This document shows positions 1-6,448 of a stretch of DNA of 9,353 nt, in pieces. Source of the DNA: an uncultured Oscillospiraceae bacterium (GTDB taxonomy: Bacteria; Bacillota; Clostridia; Oscillospirales; Ruminococcaceae); assembly GCA_958448395.1 (NCBI GenBank), contig CAUDDP010000071.1, forward strand, positions 1 through 9,353, given 5' to 3'. Each line of letters begins with the position of its first letter. Position 1 is the stretch's first letter. A program made the translations under genes and the position numbers. The notes beneath the pieces are model-generated. The model ran no database searches and was not told the origin of the DNA. It worked only from the letters and a program-made list of their open reading frames with translations.

Positions 1-66
1 CGGACAGCGGACACAGGCAGAGAGCGAAGCGAATCTGCCGGCGGAGATGAGACCGTTATCGGTGAG
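1..66. repeat. Dispersed repeat, module A, copy 1
   Basis: This segment recurs in the same orientation at 6449-6514 with 60 of 66 positions identical. It contains an inverted repeat, GGCAGA at 16-21 against TCTGCC at 34-39, that could form a small hairpin and is kept in both copies. No protein family is recognisable in it. The copy starts at the window edge, so it may extend further left. It looks like an interspersed non-coding repeat of the host genome. Its origin (decayed mobile element, MITE-like or REP-like) cannot be decided from two copies. Confidence 0.75.
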
Positions 67-72
67 CGGCGA

Positions 73-114
73 GTCGCCGCAGACAACCCACCCACCGTTA
101 TGGAATGGAAAAGA
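73..114. repeat. Dispersed repeat, module B, copy 1
   Basis: This 42-bp segment matches 6166-6207 at 38 of 42 positions, and all four differences are transitions. Here it lies just after module A. In the second location it lies about 240 bp before module A, so the two modules are shuffled relative to each other. It is non-coding as far as can be seen and sits upstream of mnmG. Confidence 0.7.
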
Positions 115-172
115 ATGGATTTTTGTAGCAGCCAATGGCGTGCAGACAATGAGAAAATTGGTTTCTTTTGTT

Positions 173-188
173 TGTTTCACGTGAAACA
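173..188. promoter_or_regulatory. parS: parS centromere site 1 (ParB/Spo0J binding)
   Basis: The sequence is TGTTTCACGTGAAACA, a perfect 16-bp palindrome identical to the Bacillus subtilis parS consensus bound by ParB/Spo0J. It lies 39 bp before the chosen mnmG start, in the leader. It can be read as the start of an extended mnmG frame (a TTG at 168 gives ...VSRETE), but that reading is an artefact of the site. A second perfect copy lies at 6612-6627. parS sites cluster around oriC, in keeping with mnmG-rsmG next door. Confidence 0.93.
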
Positions 189-227
189 GAACATGATATT
201 AGAATGATGCAGAAGAAGGAGATTGCA

Positions 228-2114
228 ATGTACGATATGGAATCCTATGCGGTTGCAGTCATCGGGGCAGGGCATGCCGGTGTCGAAGCGGCACTCGCTT
301 GTGCTAGATTGGGCTGTAAAACCGTATTATTTACGATTTCTTTGGATCAGATTGCGAATATGCCCTGTAATCCGTCGATTGGCGGTACAGCAAAAGGACA
401 TCTGGTACGAGAAATTGATGCCCTCGGCGGGGAGATGGGCAAAGCAGCAGATGCTTGCTTTTTGCAGAGCCGGATGCTCAATCGTGGAAAGGGTCCGGCA
501 GTCCATAGCCTTCGAGTACAGGCAGATCGGGTACAGTACCATAATTACATGAAACACGTCTGTGAACAGGCGGAAAATTTATATATTAAACAGGCAGAAG
601 TAGCAGAAATTCTCGTGGAAAATGGGGCAGTTTGCGGCGTTGTCACCACATTGGGTGCAAGATATGCCGTAAAGGCGGCCATTGTTGCGACTGGTACATA
701 CCTCAATGGCAGAATTCATGTGGGAACTGTTTCCTATGAGAGTGGTCCGGACAGTGCACTGCCAAGCCGTGCTCTGGGAGAAAACTTACAAGCACTTGGT
801 TTGCCGCTGCGGCGGTTTAAGACAGGAACGCCGTGTCGAGTGCATCGACGCAGCATTGATTTTGACCGCATGGAACCGCAGGACGGCGATACGGAGATTG
901 TGCCATTTTCTTTCTCTACTCCGAAGGAGGGAATGCACAACACCGTCCGCTGTTACATTGCTTATACCAATGCGGAAACTCACCAGATTATTCGGGAAAA
1001 TCTGCACCGTTCCCCGCTGTTTACGGGACAGATTTCTGGTATTGGTCCTCGTTACTGCCCATCCATTGAAACAAAAATCGTTCGATTTGCAGAAAAAGAA
1101 CGCCATCAATTATTTGTAGAACCCATAGGCTTGCAGACAGAAGAATATTATCTGCAAGGGATGTCATCCTCCCTGCCGGAGGATGTACAGCTTGCATTTT
1201 TGCGTACTATCAAGGGTCTGGAGCATGTAGAGATTATGCGTCCTGCTTATGCGATTGAATATGATTGTGTCGACCCAACTGCTTTGCGACCGACATTGGA
1301 GACCAAAAAAATTCATGGACTATATGGGGCAGGACAATTTAACGGCAGCTCTGGTTACGAAGAAGCAGCTGCACAGGGGATTGTGGCAGGAATCAATGCC
1401 GCTTTGCAGGTTTTGCAAAAACCGCCGATGATTTTAGACAGAGCCAGCTCCTATATTGGTACATTGATTGATGATCTTGTCACAAAGGGTTGTGAAGACC
1501 CCTATCGAATGATGACCTCCCGTAGTGAATATCGGTTGATCTTGCGGCAGGATAATGCGGATTTTCGCCTGATGCCCATTGGATATGAGATTGGCTTGCT
1601 GCCGAAAGCACGCTATGATGCAATGGTGGAAAAGTATGCGTTAGTGGAAACAGAGAAGAAGCGGCTGTGGAAAACAACCATTGCTCCTTCAGAAGTGTTG
1701 AATACATTTTTAACAGCCCATGACACCGCACCGCTTTCCACAGGTTGTAAACTGGCAGATTTGATTCGCAGACCACAGCTGAATTATCCACTGTTGAAAC
1801 CGTTTGATCCAGAGCGTCCGGATTATGCTGTTGAAATTGGCGAACAGGCAGAAATTCAGCTGAAGTATGAGGGATACATTGAAAAGCAGTTGGCACAAAT
1901 TGCACGGATGCGAAAATTAGAAGAAAAAGCCTTGCCGGAGGACGTGGATTATACGCAGATTCGGGGATTACGCTTAGAAGCAGCCGAAAAGCTGAATGCC
2001 CATCGACCAGCGAATATCGGGCAGGCAAGCCGGATTTCCGGTGTTTCTCCGGCAGATATTTCGGTGCTTTTGGTCTGGGAAACGGCATTGCAGAAAGGAG
2101 AACAGCGATCATGA
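228..2114 (+). CDS. mnmG: MnmG (GidA), tRNA uridine-5-carboxymethylaminomethyl modification enzyme
   Basis: FAD-dependent subunit of the MnmE-MnmG complex, which installs the aminomethyl or carboxymethylaminomethyl group on wobble U34 of certain tRNAs in the cytosol. The 628-aa length is typical. Visible motifs are the N-terminal dinucleotide fold GAGHAG (residues 13-18), CNPSIGG (47-53), GPRYCPSIE near 273-281 and GLYGAGQFNGSSGYEEAAAQG, with the helical C-terminal domain after about 540. The two cysteines C47 and C277 fall at the numbers known as catalytic in E. coli MnmG. That agreement supports the ATG at 228, as does AAGGAG at 216-221 with 6-nt spacing. An upstream TTG frame from 168 would run through parS and has no ribosome site. 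mnmE, the usual upstream partner, is not in the window. The stop overlaps rsmG by 4 bp. Confidence 0.97.
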   Translation: MYDMESYAVAVIGAGHAGVEAALACARLGCKTVLFTISLDQIANMPCNPSIGGTAKGHLVREIDALGGEMGKAADACFLQSRMLNRGKGPAVHSLRVQADRVQYHNYMKHVCEQAENLYIKQAEVAEILVENGAVCGVVTTLGARYAVKAAIVATGTYLNGRIHVGTVSYESGPDSALPSRALGENLQALGLPLRRFKTGTPCRVHRRSIDFDRMEPQDGDTEIVPFSFSTPKEGMHNTVRCYIAYTNAETHQIIRENLHRSPLFTGQISGIGPRYCPSIETKIVRFAEKERHQLFVEPIGLQTEEYYLQGMSSSLPEDVQLAFLRTIKGLEHVEIMRPAYAIEYDCVDPTALRPTLETKKIHGLYGAGQFNGSSGYEEAAAQGIVAGINAALQVLQKPPMILDRASSYIGTLIDDLVTKGCEDPYRMMTSRSEYRLILRQDNADFRLMPIGYEIGLLPKARYDAMVEKYALVETEKKRLWKTTIAPSEVLNTFLTAHDTAPLSTGCKLADLIRRPQLNYPLLKPFDPERPDYAVEIGEQAEIQLKYEGYIEKQLAQIARMRKLEEKALPEDVDYTQIRGLRLEAAEKLNAHRPANIGQASRISGVSPADISVLLVWETALQKGEQRS

Positions 2115-2818
2115 AATGGGAGCGTGCAGAGAAACTGTTCGCCCACAGCGGACTGTCCTTGACAGAAGAACAATTTCGGAAATTTTCCACATACCAGGAG
2201 TTGCTTGTGGAAACAAACCGTCGAATGAATTTGACGACCATTACAGAGGATGCAGAGGTGTGGAGAAAGCATTTTTTGGACAGCTGCCTGCCGTTTCAGT
2301 ATGTGGAATTCCCTGCCGGTGCTGCTATCATTGATGTGGGAACGGGTGCTGGATTTCCGGGCATTCCCATGCGGATTTTGCGTCCAGATTTTCGATTGAC
2401 ACTGTTGGACAGTCTGCAAAAGCGGGTACATTTTCTGGAATCTGTCTGTCAGGCATTGCAGATGCCGGTGAAGTGTGTGCATGCAAGGGCAGAATTTGCT
2501 GGAAAACAAGTGGACTTTCGGGAACAATTTGATGTTGCCTGTGCAAGAGCCGTGGCAGCGATGCCGTTGCTATGTGAGTATTGTCTGCCATTTTTGAAAG
2601 TGGGCGGCGTTTTTTTGGCGTTGAAAGGACCAAATGAAACAGCAGAAAATGCGATGGAAACGATTTCATTGCTTGGTGGTGAGCTGGAGGAGACGTATCT
2701 ATACTCGCTTGATCAGCATGAAGCAAGGCGGTTATTTGTGATTCGGAAGGTGAAGAAAACACCGCAGAAGTATCCACGGTCGCCGAAACAATTACAAAAT
2801 CGAAAATATCAGGCATAA
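2111..2818 (+). CDS. rsmG: RsmG (GidB), 16S rRNA m7G527 methyltransferase
   Basis: SAM-dependent methyltransferase that makes N7-methylguanosine at G527 of 16S rRNA in the decoding region. In this family, loss of function gives low-level streptomycin resistance. The 235-aa length is normal. The Rossmann-fold SAM motif DVGTGAGFPGIP lies near residue 76, followed by LLDSLQKRVHFLE, the acidic/ARAV loop FDVACARAVA, GGVFLALKGP, and the basic tail ending in KYPRSPKQ that typifies the family. The start overlaps the mnmG stop (ATGA), with AAAGGAG ending 10 nt upstream, so the two genes are translationally coupled in one operon. No convincing terminator follows. The next transcription unit starts about 100 bp downstream. 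Confidence 0.97.
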   Translation: MKWERAEKLFAHSGLSLTEEQFRKFSTYQELLVETNRRMNLTTITEDAEVWRKHFLDSCLPFQYVEFPAGAAIIDVGTGAGFPGIPMRILRPDFRLTLLDSLQKRVHFLESVCQALQMPVKCVHARAEFAGKQVDFREQFDVACARAVAAMPLLCEYCLPFLKVGGVFLALKGPNETAENAMETISLLGGELEETYLYSLDQHEARRLFVIRKVKKTPQKYPRSPKQLQNRKYQA

Positions 2819-2883
2819 TGATAAAAATGGAAATAATATGTTGCTTATTTACAAAACTTTCTTTTATCTTTTTTGAGAAACAG

Positions 2884-2912
2884 TTGACATTTTCTTGTTT
2901 TTTGAGTATAAT
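2884..2912 (+). promoter_or_regulatory. Consensus promoter of the type III toxin-antitoxin locus
   Basis: TTGACA at 2884-2889 and TATAAT at 2907-2912 are separated by exactly 17 bp, a full-consensus vegetative (sigma-A) promoter. Transcription should begin around 2918-2920, just before the repeat array. A strong constitutive promoter ahead of the repeats is what type III systems need to keep RNA antitoxin in excess. The start point is inferred, not seen. Confidence 0.88.
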
Positions 2913-2918
2913 AAAAAT

Positions 2919-3094
2919 GAGAAGAGGAAGTGTTCCAAATTCTCAGAGGCGGTGAGTCCCTACCATTTAAAGGGGAACTAAAAAAAGCGGTGAGTCTCCA
3001 CCATATTTAAGAGAGAACTGAAAAAAGCGGTGAGTCTCCACCATTTAAGAGAGAACTGAAAAATGTGGAGGTGAATTTTCATCTCCACATTTTT
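2919..3094 (+). ncRNA. ToxI/antiQ-like RNA antitoxin transcript
   Basis: Predicted small RNA running from the promoter to the terminator. A short leader (2919-2944) can fold as a hairpin with GAGAA/TTCTC and an inner GGAA/TTCC, and is followed by three tandem repeats and the terminator stem. In known type III systems the precursor is cut by the toxin into single-repeat pseudoknots, which bind and inhibit the toxin in a cyclic complex. Three repeats resembles the short array of the lactococcal AbiQ system more than the 5.5 repeats of Pectobacterium ToxIN. The RNA ends are inferred from promoter and terminator positions. Confidence 0.85.
2949..3064 (+). repeat. Three tandem antitoxin repeats (38, 40 and 38 nt)
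   Basis: Units start with GCGGTGAG at 2949, 2987 and 3027 and end in an A-tract. Repeats 2 and 3 are near identical except for a 2-nt insertion (AT) in the linker of repeat 2, while repeat 1 has diverged. Each unit can form an H-type pseudoknot. Stem 1 is GGTG with CACC (3029-3032 with 3039-3042). Stem 2 is loop TCTC (3035-3038) with GAGA (3051-3054). In repeat 1 the equivalents are GGTG/TACC and TCCC (2957-2960) with GGGA (2973-2976), so one pair covaries from C-G to U-A. The pattern GGTGA...ACC.TTTAA also recalls published ToxI repeats. There are no spacers, so this is not a CRISPR. Confidence 0.92.
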
Positions 3095-3097
3095 ATT
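3060..3097 (+). terminator. Intrinsic terminator between RNA antitoxin and toxin gene
   Basis: A stem of 11 bp (3060-3070 with 3083-3093) is continued by four inner pairs around a 4-nt loop, with a U-rich 3' side from 3090. It lies between the last repeat and the toxin start codon. This is the defining position in type III toxin-antitoxin loci, where partial read-through sets the antitoxin-to-toxin ratio. The toxin ribosome site begins right after it. Confidence 0.92.
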
Positions 3098-3107
3098 AAG
3101 GAGAAAC

Positions 3108-3607
3108 ATGAAATTTTATCACGTTAAAGATGACTATATTTTATTCCTTAGAAAATTTGATAAAAAGGTATCGGAAAATAAACAGGAAGTAGACCTTATG
3201 TGGGGACTCTGATTCAAATAGGTGATACTGGATATTATGCTCCCTTTACTTCTCCCAAAAAGAAGCATTTGCAAATGAAGAACGGGAAAGATTTTAGAAA
3301 GATTGATCAGGGCAAATTGGGAGCCATTAATTTTAATAATATGATTCCAGTTCCCAATAGTGCTTTGATACTAATTGATATAAATAATGAACCTGACTTG
3401 CAGTATAGGAGATTGCTGCAAAATCAATACAAGGCGATAAAAGCAGATTTTTCAATGATCGTTCAAACAGCTGAAAAACTTAGAAAAATTGTATTCACAG
3501 AAGAAGAGCAGCTTACTGCATACGATAGACGGGTGAAGGCACGTTGTTGTAACTTAAAATTATTGGAATCAGTTTACATACAATATAATGATCAAAATAA
3601 TATATAA
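3108..3607 (+). pseudogene. toxN: ToxN/AbiQ-family type III toxin endoribonuclease, frameshifted
   Basis: The ATG at 3108 follows AAGGAG (3098-3103). Its frame reads MKFYHVKDDYILFLRKFDKK and then stops at 3210-3212. The homologous continuation RPYVGTLIQIGDTGYYAPFTSPKK lies in the -1 frame from 3191 and runs to 3607. Joined near 3188-3191, the product would be about 166 aa, close to ToxN/AbiQ size. Family hallmarks are the N-terminal KFY...YI..LR.FD, then RPYVG, the TSPKKKH segment (which carries the ToxN active-site Thr, Ser and Lys) and KLGAINFNNMIPVP. The family cuts RNA at A-rich sites and arrests growth, commonly causing abortive infection. One missing base (for example an A near 3190) would explain the break. 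No classical slippery heptamer is seen. A GTG at 3200 could start the distal part but would lack 31 conserved residues. A sequencing error remains possible. Confidence 0.88.
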
Positions 3608-3787
3608 TAATATTTAGCTTTAGTGAAGTGCTTTCTATTTTGACGCTTTTCCGAAAAGCTGCTTTTCTATAATTGACAAATGGGATGGAAAGTAGTATGA
3701 TAAGGAAAAGCGTTTTCTTTTCGCTTTGATTTGGAGAAAGCCGATGCTCAATTGGATGGAACAACGGTTGAAAGGATGCTGTTTTTT
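3608..3787 (+). promoter_or_regulatory. nadBC promoter and leader with inverted repeats
   Basis: TTGACA at 3673-3678 and TATGAT at 3696-3701 with a 17-bp spacer form a strong promoter for nadB, leaving a leader of about 80 nt. Two inverted repeats flank it: GCTTTTC-C-GAAAAGC at 3645-3659 upstream, and AAAGCG at 3707-3712 with CGCTTT at 3722-3727 just downstream of the likely transcription start. Their placement suits a repressor operator. NAD genes in Firmicutes are often controlled by NiaR, but I cannot match these sites to a NiaR motif from memory, so the regulator is unknown. Confidence 0.7.
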
Positions 3788-5242
3788 ATGAATCACAATT
3801 TTGATGTTATCATTGTCGGCGGAGGGGCTGCCGGTCTATATGGTGCCATGCAGCTGCCTTCTTATTGCAACGTGCTGCTGATTTGTAAGCAGGAATTGAC
3901 ACTTTGTAACTCCTCTCTGGCACAGGGCGGGATTGCTGGTGTATACAAATCACCAGAGGACGATACACCAGAACTGCATAAGCAGGATACCATGATTGCC
4001 GGTGGTTTTAAGAACAACCCCGAAACGGTGCAGATTCTTGTGGACAATGCTGCAATGGCGATTGATTCGCTTTTGAAACTGGGAGCGGATTTTGACCGCA
4101 AACCGGATGGTTCTTTGCACCGCACGCTGGAGGGTGGTCACTGCCGACATCGGATTTTCCATCACAAAGATACGACTGGTGAGGAGATTGTCAATACGCT
4201 GATCCGTAAGGTGAAAACGCTTTCTAATGTCACGATTTTAGAGTCTGCGATGATGGTCGGTTTACAGAAAACCAATACCGGTTTTTCCATCAATGTGTTG
4301 CAGGGTGACAGTTACACCGTTTACAACAGTCATTTTGTCTTGCTTGCTACCGGCGGTGTTGGCAGAATGTATGCCTATACGACCAACTCGAAAATTGCAA
4401 CAGGGGATGGGATTGCCTTTGCCCATGATGTTGGTGCAAAAATCCGCAATCTGCATTTAATTCAATTTCATCCGACTGCCTTCAATGACCACCACACACG
4501 GGAATGCTTCTTGATTTCCGAGGCGGTTCGAGGGGAAGGAGCATATCTGCTGAATTGTAAGAAAGAACGCTTTATGGATCGCTATGATGAACGGCTGGAA
4601 TTGGCTCCCCGTGATGTGGTTTCCCACGCCATTATCGAAGAGAAAAATCGCACGGGTTCGGACAACTTCTATTTGGATATTTCCTATAAAGATGCGGACT
4701 TCATCCGCAATCGTTTCCCGATGATTTACAAGAAAGTGCTCGAACAGGGCTACGATATGACAAAAGAACCGATTCCGATTTATCCCTGTCAGCATTATCT
4801 GATGGGTGGCATTCAGGTGGATCGCCATTCGGAAACGACAGTACCGCATTTGTATGCGGCAGGGGAGTGCTCGAATACAGGCGTACATGGCAACAATCGG
4901 CTTGCCAGCAATTCGCTGCTGGAGGCATTGGTTTTCTCCCGACAGGCAGCACTGGACATTGCAGAGAAACTGCCGGCAGTACCAGATACCTTTGCAGAAG
5001 CAGCATTTCCGGAAACCCAAAATACATTGCCGATGCCAAAGGGAACGCGAACAGAAATTCGGCAGATTATGCAGAATAGTTACTTTGTGATTCCAAATCA
5101 AGCAGAACTGTTGAATGGATTTGAACGGGTGAAGGAAATCCGGCGGATGCTCTATAGTGAACCATTTGCAGTCACACCGGATTTAGTGGAAGCAAAGGCA
5201 ATGGCAACCAATGCATATTTAATTTTGAAAGAAGTATTATGA
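3788..5242 (+). CDS. nadB: NadB, L-aspartate oxidase
   Basis: FAD flavoprotein that oxidises L-aspartate to iminoaspartate, the first step of de novo NAD synthesis. NadA then condenses the product to quinolinate. The 484-aa product shows GGGAAGLYGA (11-20), SSLAQGGIAG (42-51), GGHCRHRIFHHKDTTGEEI (116-134), LLATGGVGRMY, IQFHPTAF (225-232), ISEAVRGEGAYLLN (243-256), APRDVV, and the FAD-binding end GECSNTGVHGNNRLASNSLLEAL (359-381). The SEAVRGEGA, HYLMGG and SNTGVHGNNRLASNSLLE blocks mark aspartate oxidase rather than fumarate reductase. The start is taken at 3788, with AAAGGA at 3771-3776. An in-frame TTG at 3731 and an ATG at 3776 have no suitable ribosome site and would precede the usual N-terminus. 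It is followed by nadC after 21 bp. nadA is not adjacent, which is unusual for a clostridial nad operon. Confidence 0.94.
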   Translation: MNHNFDVIIVGGGAAGLYGAMQLPSYCNVLLICKQELTLCNSSLAQGGIAGVYKSPEDDTPELHKQDTMIAGGFKNNPETVQILVDNAAMAIDSLLKLGADFDRKPDGSLHRTLEGGHCRHRIFHHKDTTGEEIVNTLIRKVKTLSNVTILESAMMVGLQKTNTGFSINVLQGDSYTVYNSHFVLLATGGVGRMYAYTTNSKIATGDGIAFAHDVGAKIRNLHLIQFHPTAFNDHHTRECFLISEAVRGEGAYLLNCKKERFMDRYDERLELAPRDVVSHAIIEEKNRTGSDNFYLDISYKDADFIRNRFPMIYKKVLEQGYDMTKEPIPIYPCQHYLMGGIQVDRHSETTVPHLYAAGECSNTGVHGNNRLASNSLLEALVFSRQAALDIAEKLPAVPDTFAEAAFPETQNTLPMPKGTRTEIRQIMQNSYFVIPNQAELLNGFERVKEIRRMLYSEPFAVTPDLVEAKAMATNAYLILKEVL

Positions 5243-5263
5243 CAGCAAGGGAGGCACTCCAAT

Positions 5264-6112
5264 ATGATTTTACAGCCATTTTATATTGATAAGATCATTA
5301 CTACGGCACTGGAAGAGGATATCCACTATGTGGATGTGACGACAGATTATCTGCTCGATGACAGCCATACATCAGAGGCATATTACATTGCCAAGGACAG
5401 CGGTGTACTGTGTGGGATTGCTATTGCAAAGCGTGTCTTTGAACTGGCAGGCGGCAATGTGGAGATGAAGATTCTCAAGAAGGACGGTGAAGCTGTCCAG
5501 AAAGGGGATATTCTCGCTATTATGAAGGGCAGTACTCGTACGTTGCTCAAGGGAGAACGCACTGCCCTGAACATCTTACAGCACATGAGTGGCATTGCAA
5601 CCGCAACGGCTGAATGTGTGGCATTGGTTGCTGGGACACGGGCACAAATTACAGATACCAGAAAGACCCTGCCGGGGCTGCGACAGCTGCAAAAGTATGC
5701 GGTAACCGTTGGCGGCGGTAAAAATCATCGTTATAATCTGTCGGATGGTGCGATGCTGAAGGACAACCACATTGATGCATATGGCAGCATTACAGGTGCC
5801 GTACAGGCACTGCGAAAGAAAATTGGACACATGGTAAAAATCGAACTGGAAGTGCGGACACTGGCAGAGTTGGAAGAGGCACTGGCAGCCGGTGCAGATA
5901 TTATTATGCTGGACAATATGAGCTGTGAGGAAATGCGGAAAGCGGTTGGCATTACGAATGGAAGGGTACTGCTGGAAGCATCGGGCAATGTGACAAAGGA
6001 GAATATTCGTGCTGTTGCAGAAACGGGTGTGGATATTATTTCACTGGGAGCATTGACGCATTCTGTGAAGTGTTTTGATATTTCGATGCGGATTCAGACA
6101 GCAGAAAAATGA
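5264..6112 (+). CDS. nadC: NadC, nicotinate-nucleotide pyrophosphorylase (quinolinate phosphoribosyltransferase)
   Basis: Converts quinolinate and PRPP to nicotinate mononucleotide, CO2 and pyrophosphate, the step after NadB and NadA in de novo NAD synthesis. The 282-aa length is standard. The N-terminal sandwich domain covers about residues 1-110. The barrel follows, with ERTALNILQHMSGIAT (98-113), DTRKT (131-135, substrate-binding Arg and Lys), GGGKNHRYNLSDGAMLKDNH (150-169), ELEV (194-197), MLDNM (215-219), EASGN and the closing SLGALTHS. AAGGGAGG at 5247-5254 lies 9 nt before the ATG. It is co-transcribed with nadB. No clear terminator is seen directly after the stop, where the repeat-rich intergenic region begins. 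Confidence 0.97.
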   Translation: MILQPFYIDKIITTALEEDIHYVDVTTDYLLDDSHTSEAYYIAKDSGVLCGIAIAKRVFELAGGNVEMKILKKDGEAVQKGDILAIMKGSTRTLLKGERTALNILQHMSGIATATAECVALVAGTRAQITDTRKTLPGLRQLQKYAVTVGGGKNHRYNLSDGAMLKDNHIDAYGSITGAVQALRKKIGHMVKIELEVRTLAELEEALAAGADIIMLDNMSCEEMRKAVGITNGRVLLEASGNVTKENIRAVAETGVDIISLGALTHSVKCFDISMRIQTAEK

Positions 6113-6122
6113 GAAAATCAGC

Positions 6123-6272
6123 TGCACGCCGCAGGCAACTGCGGTCAAGCTGGCTCAGGCGGCGGGTCGCCGCAGGCAGCCCACCCACTGTTATGGAATG
6201 GAGAAGATGGGGCATTGGATGCCCTCAAGGGCGGGAAACGATTGCACGCCGCAGGCGACTATGGTCAAGCTG
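6123..6272. repeat. Pair of 30-bp direct repeats spaced 120 bp
   Basis: Positions 6123-6152 and 6243-6272 match at 27 of 30 bases, beginning TGCACGCCGCAGGC and ending GGTCAAGCTG. The core CGCCGCAGGC also recurs in module B at 6169-6178. The exact 120-bp offset keeps both copies in one reading frame, which explains the repeated peptide there. They look like parts of the same dispersed repeat family as modules A and B. Confidence 0.7.
6166..6207. repeat. Dispersed repeat, module B, copy 2
   Basis: Matches 73-114 at 38 of 42 positions in the same orientation. Here it lies between the two 30-bp repeats rather than next to module A. Confidence 0.7.
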
Positions 6273-6448
6273 ATGCAGCTTGGCGGAGGGGTGCAGGGGA
6301 CAAGCTGTCCTCTACGAAACGCTGCAATTAGAGTTTTGGTAACGGAAAGAAGAACAAGCTACCGCTGTCCGCCTCTAAAATAACAAAACGATACCAGAAT
6401 ACAGAAATTTAGAAGAACAAGGCTGCAAGTATGTACAACGTACAATGG

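Noticed and set aside
2184..2192. TTTTCCACA resembling a DnaA box
   Set aside because: Single, off-consensus and inside conserved rsmG coding sequence; no cluster that would suggest oriC itself.
1480..2241. 253-aa reverse-strand open frame inside mnmG and rsmG
   Set aside because: It lies wholly opposite two conserved genes, has no recognisable motif and no ribosome site; it is a shadow.
1949..2527. 192-aa reverse-strand open frame across the mnmG/rsmG junction
   Set aside because: Shadow of the two real genes, with His/Cys/Gln-rich nonsense composition.
2820..2874. Weak terminator after rsmG (GATAAAA with TTTTATC followed by T-run)
   Set aside because: Only seven A-T-rich pairs with a very long loop; not stable enough to call.
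2949..3064. CRISPR array
   Set aside because: The repeats are contiguous with no unique spacers, only three in number, end in A-tracts and precede a terminator and a ToxN-like gene; the type III antitoxin reading explains everything.
3182..3209. Programmed -1 frameshift in the toxin gene
   Set aside because: No X XXY YYZ slippery heptamer in the permitted window; a one-base loss or sequencing error is simpler, although recoding is not formally excluded.
4457..5101. 214-aa reverse-strand open frame inside nadB
   Set aside because: Antisense to conserved FAD-enzyme motifs; no independent support.
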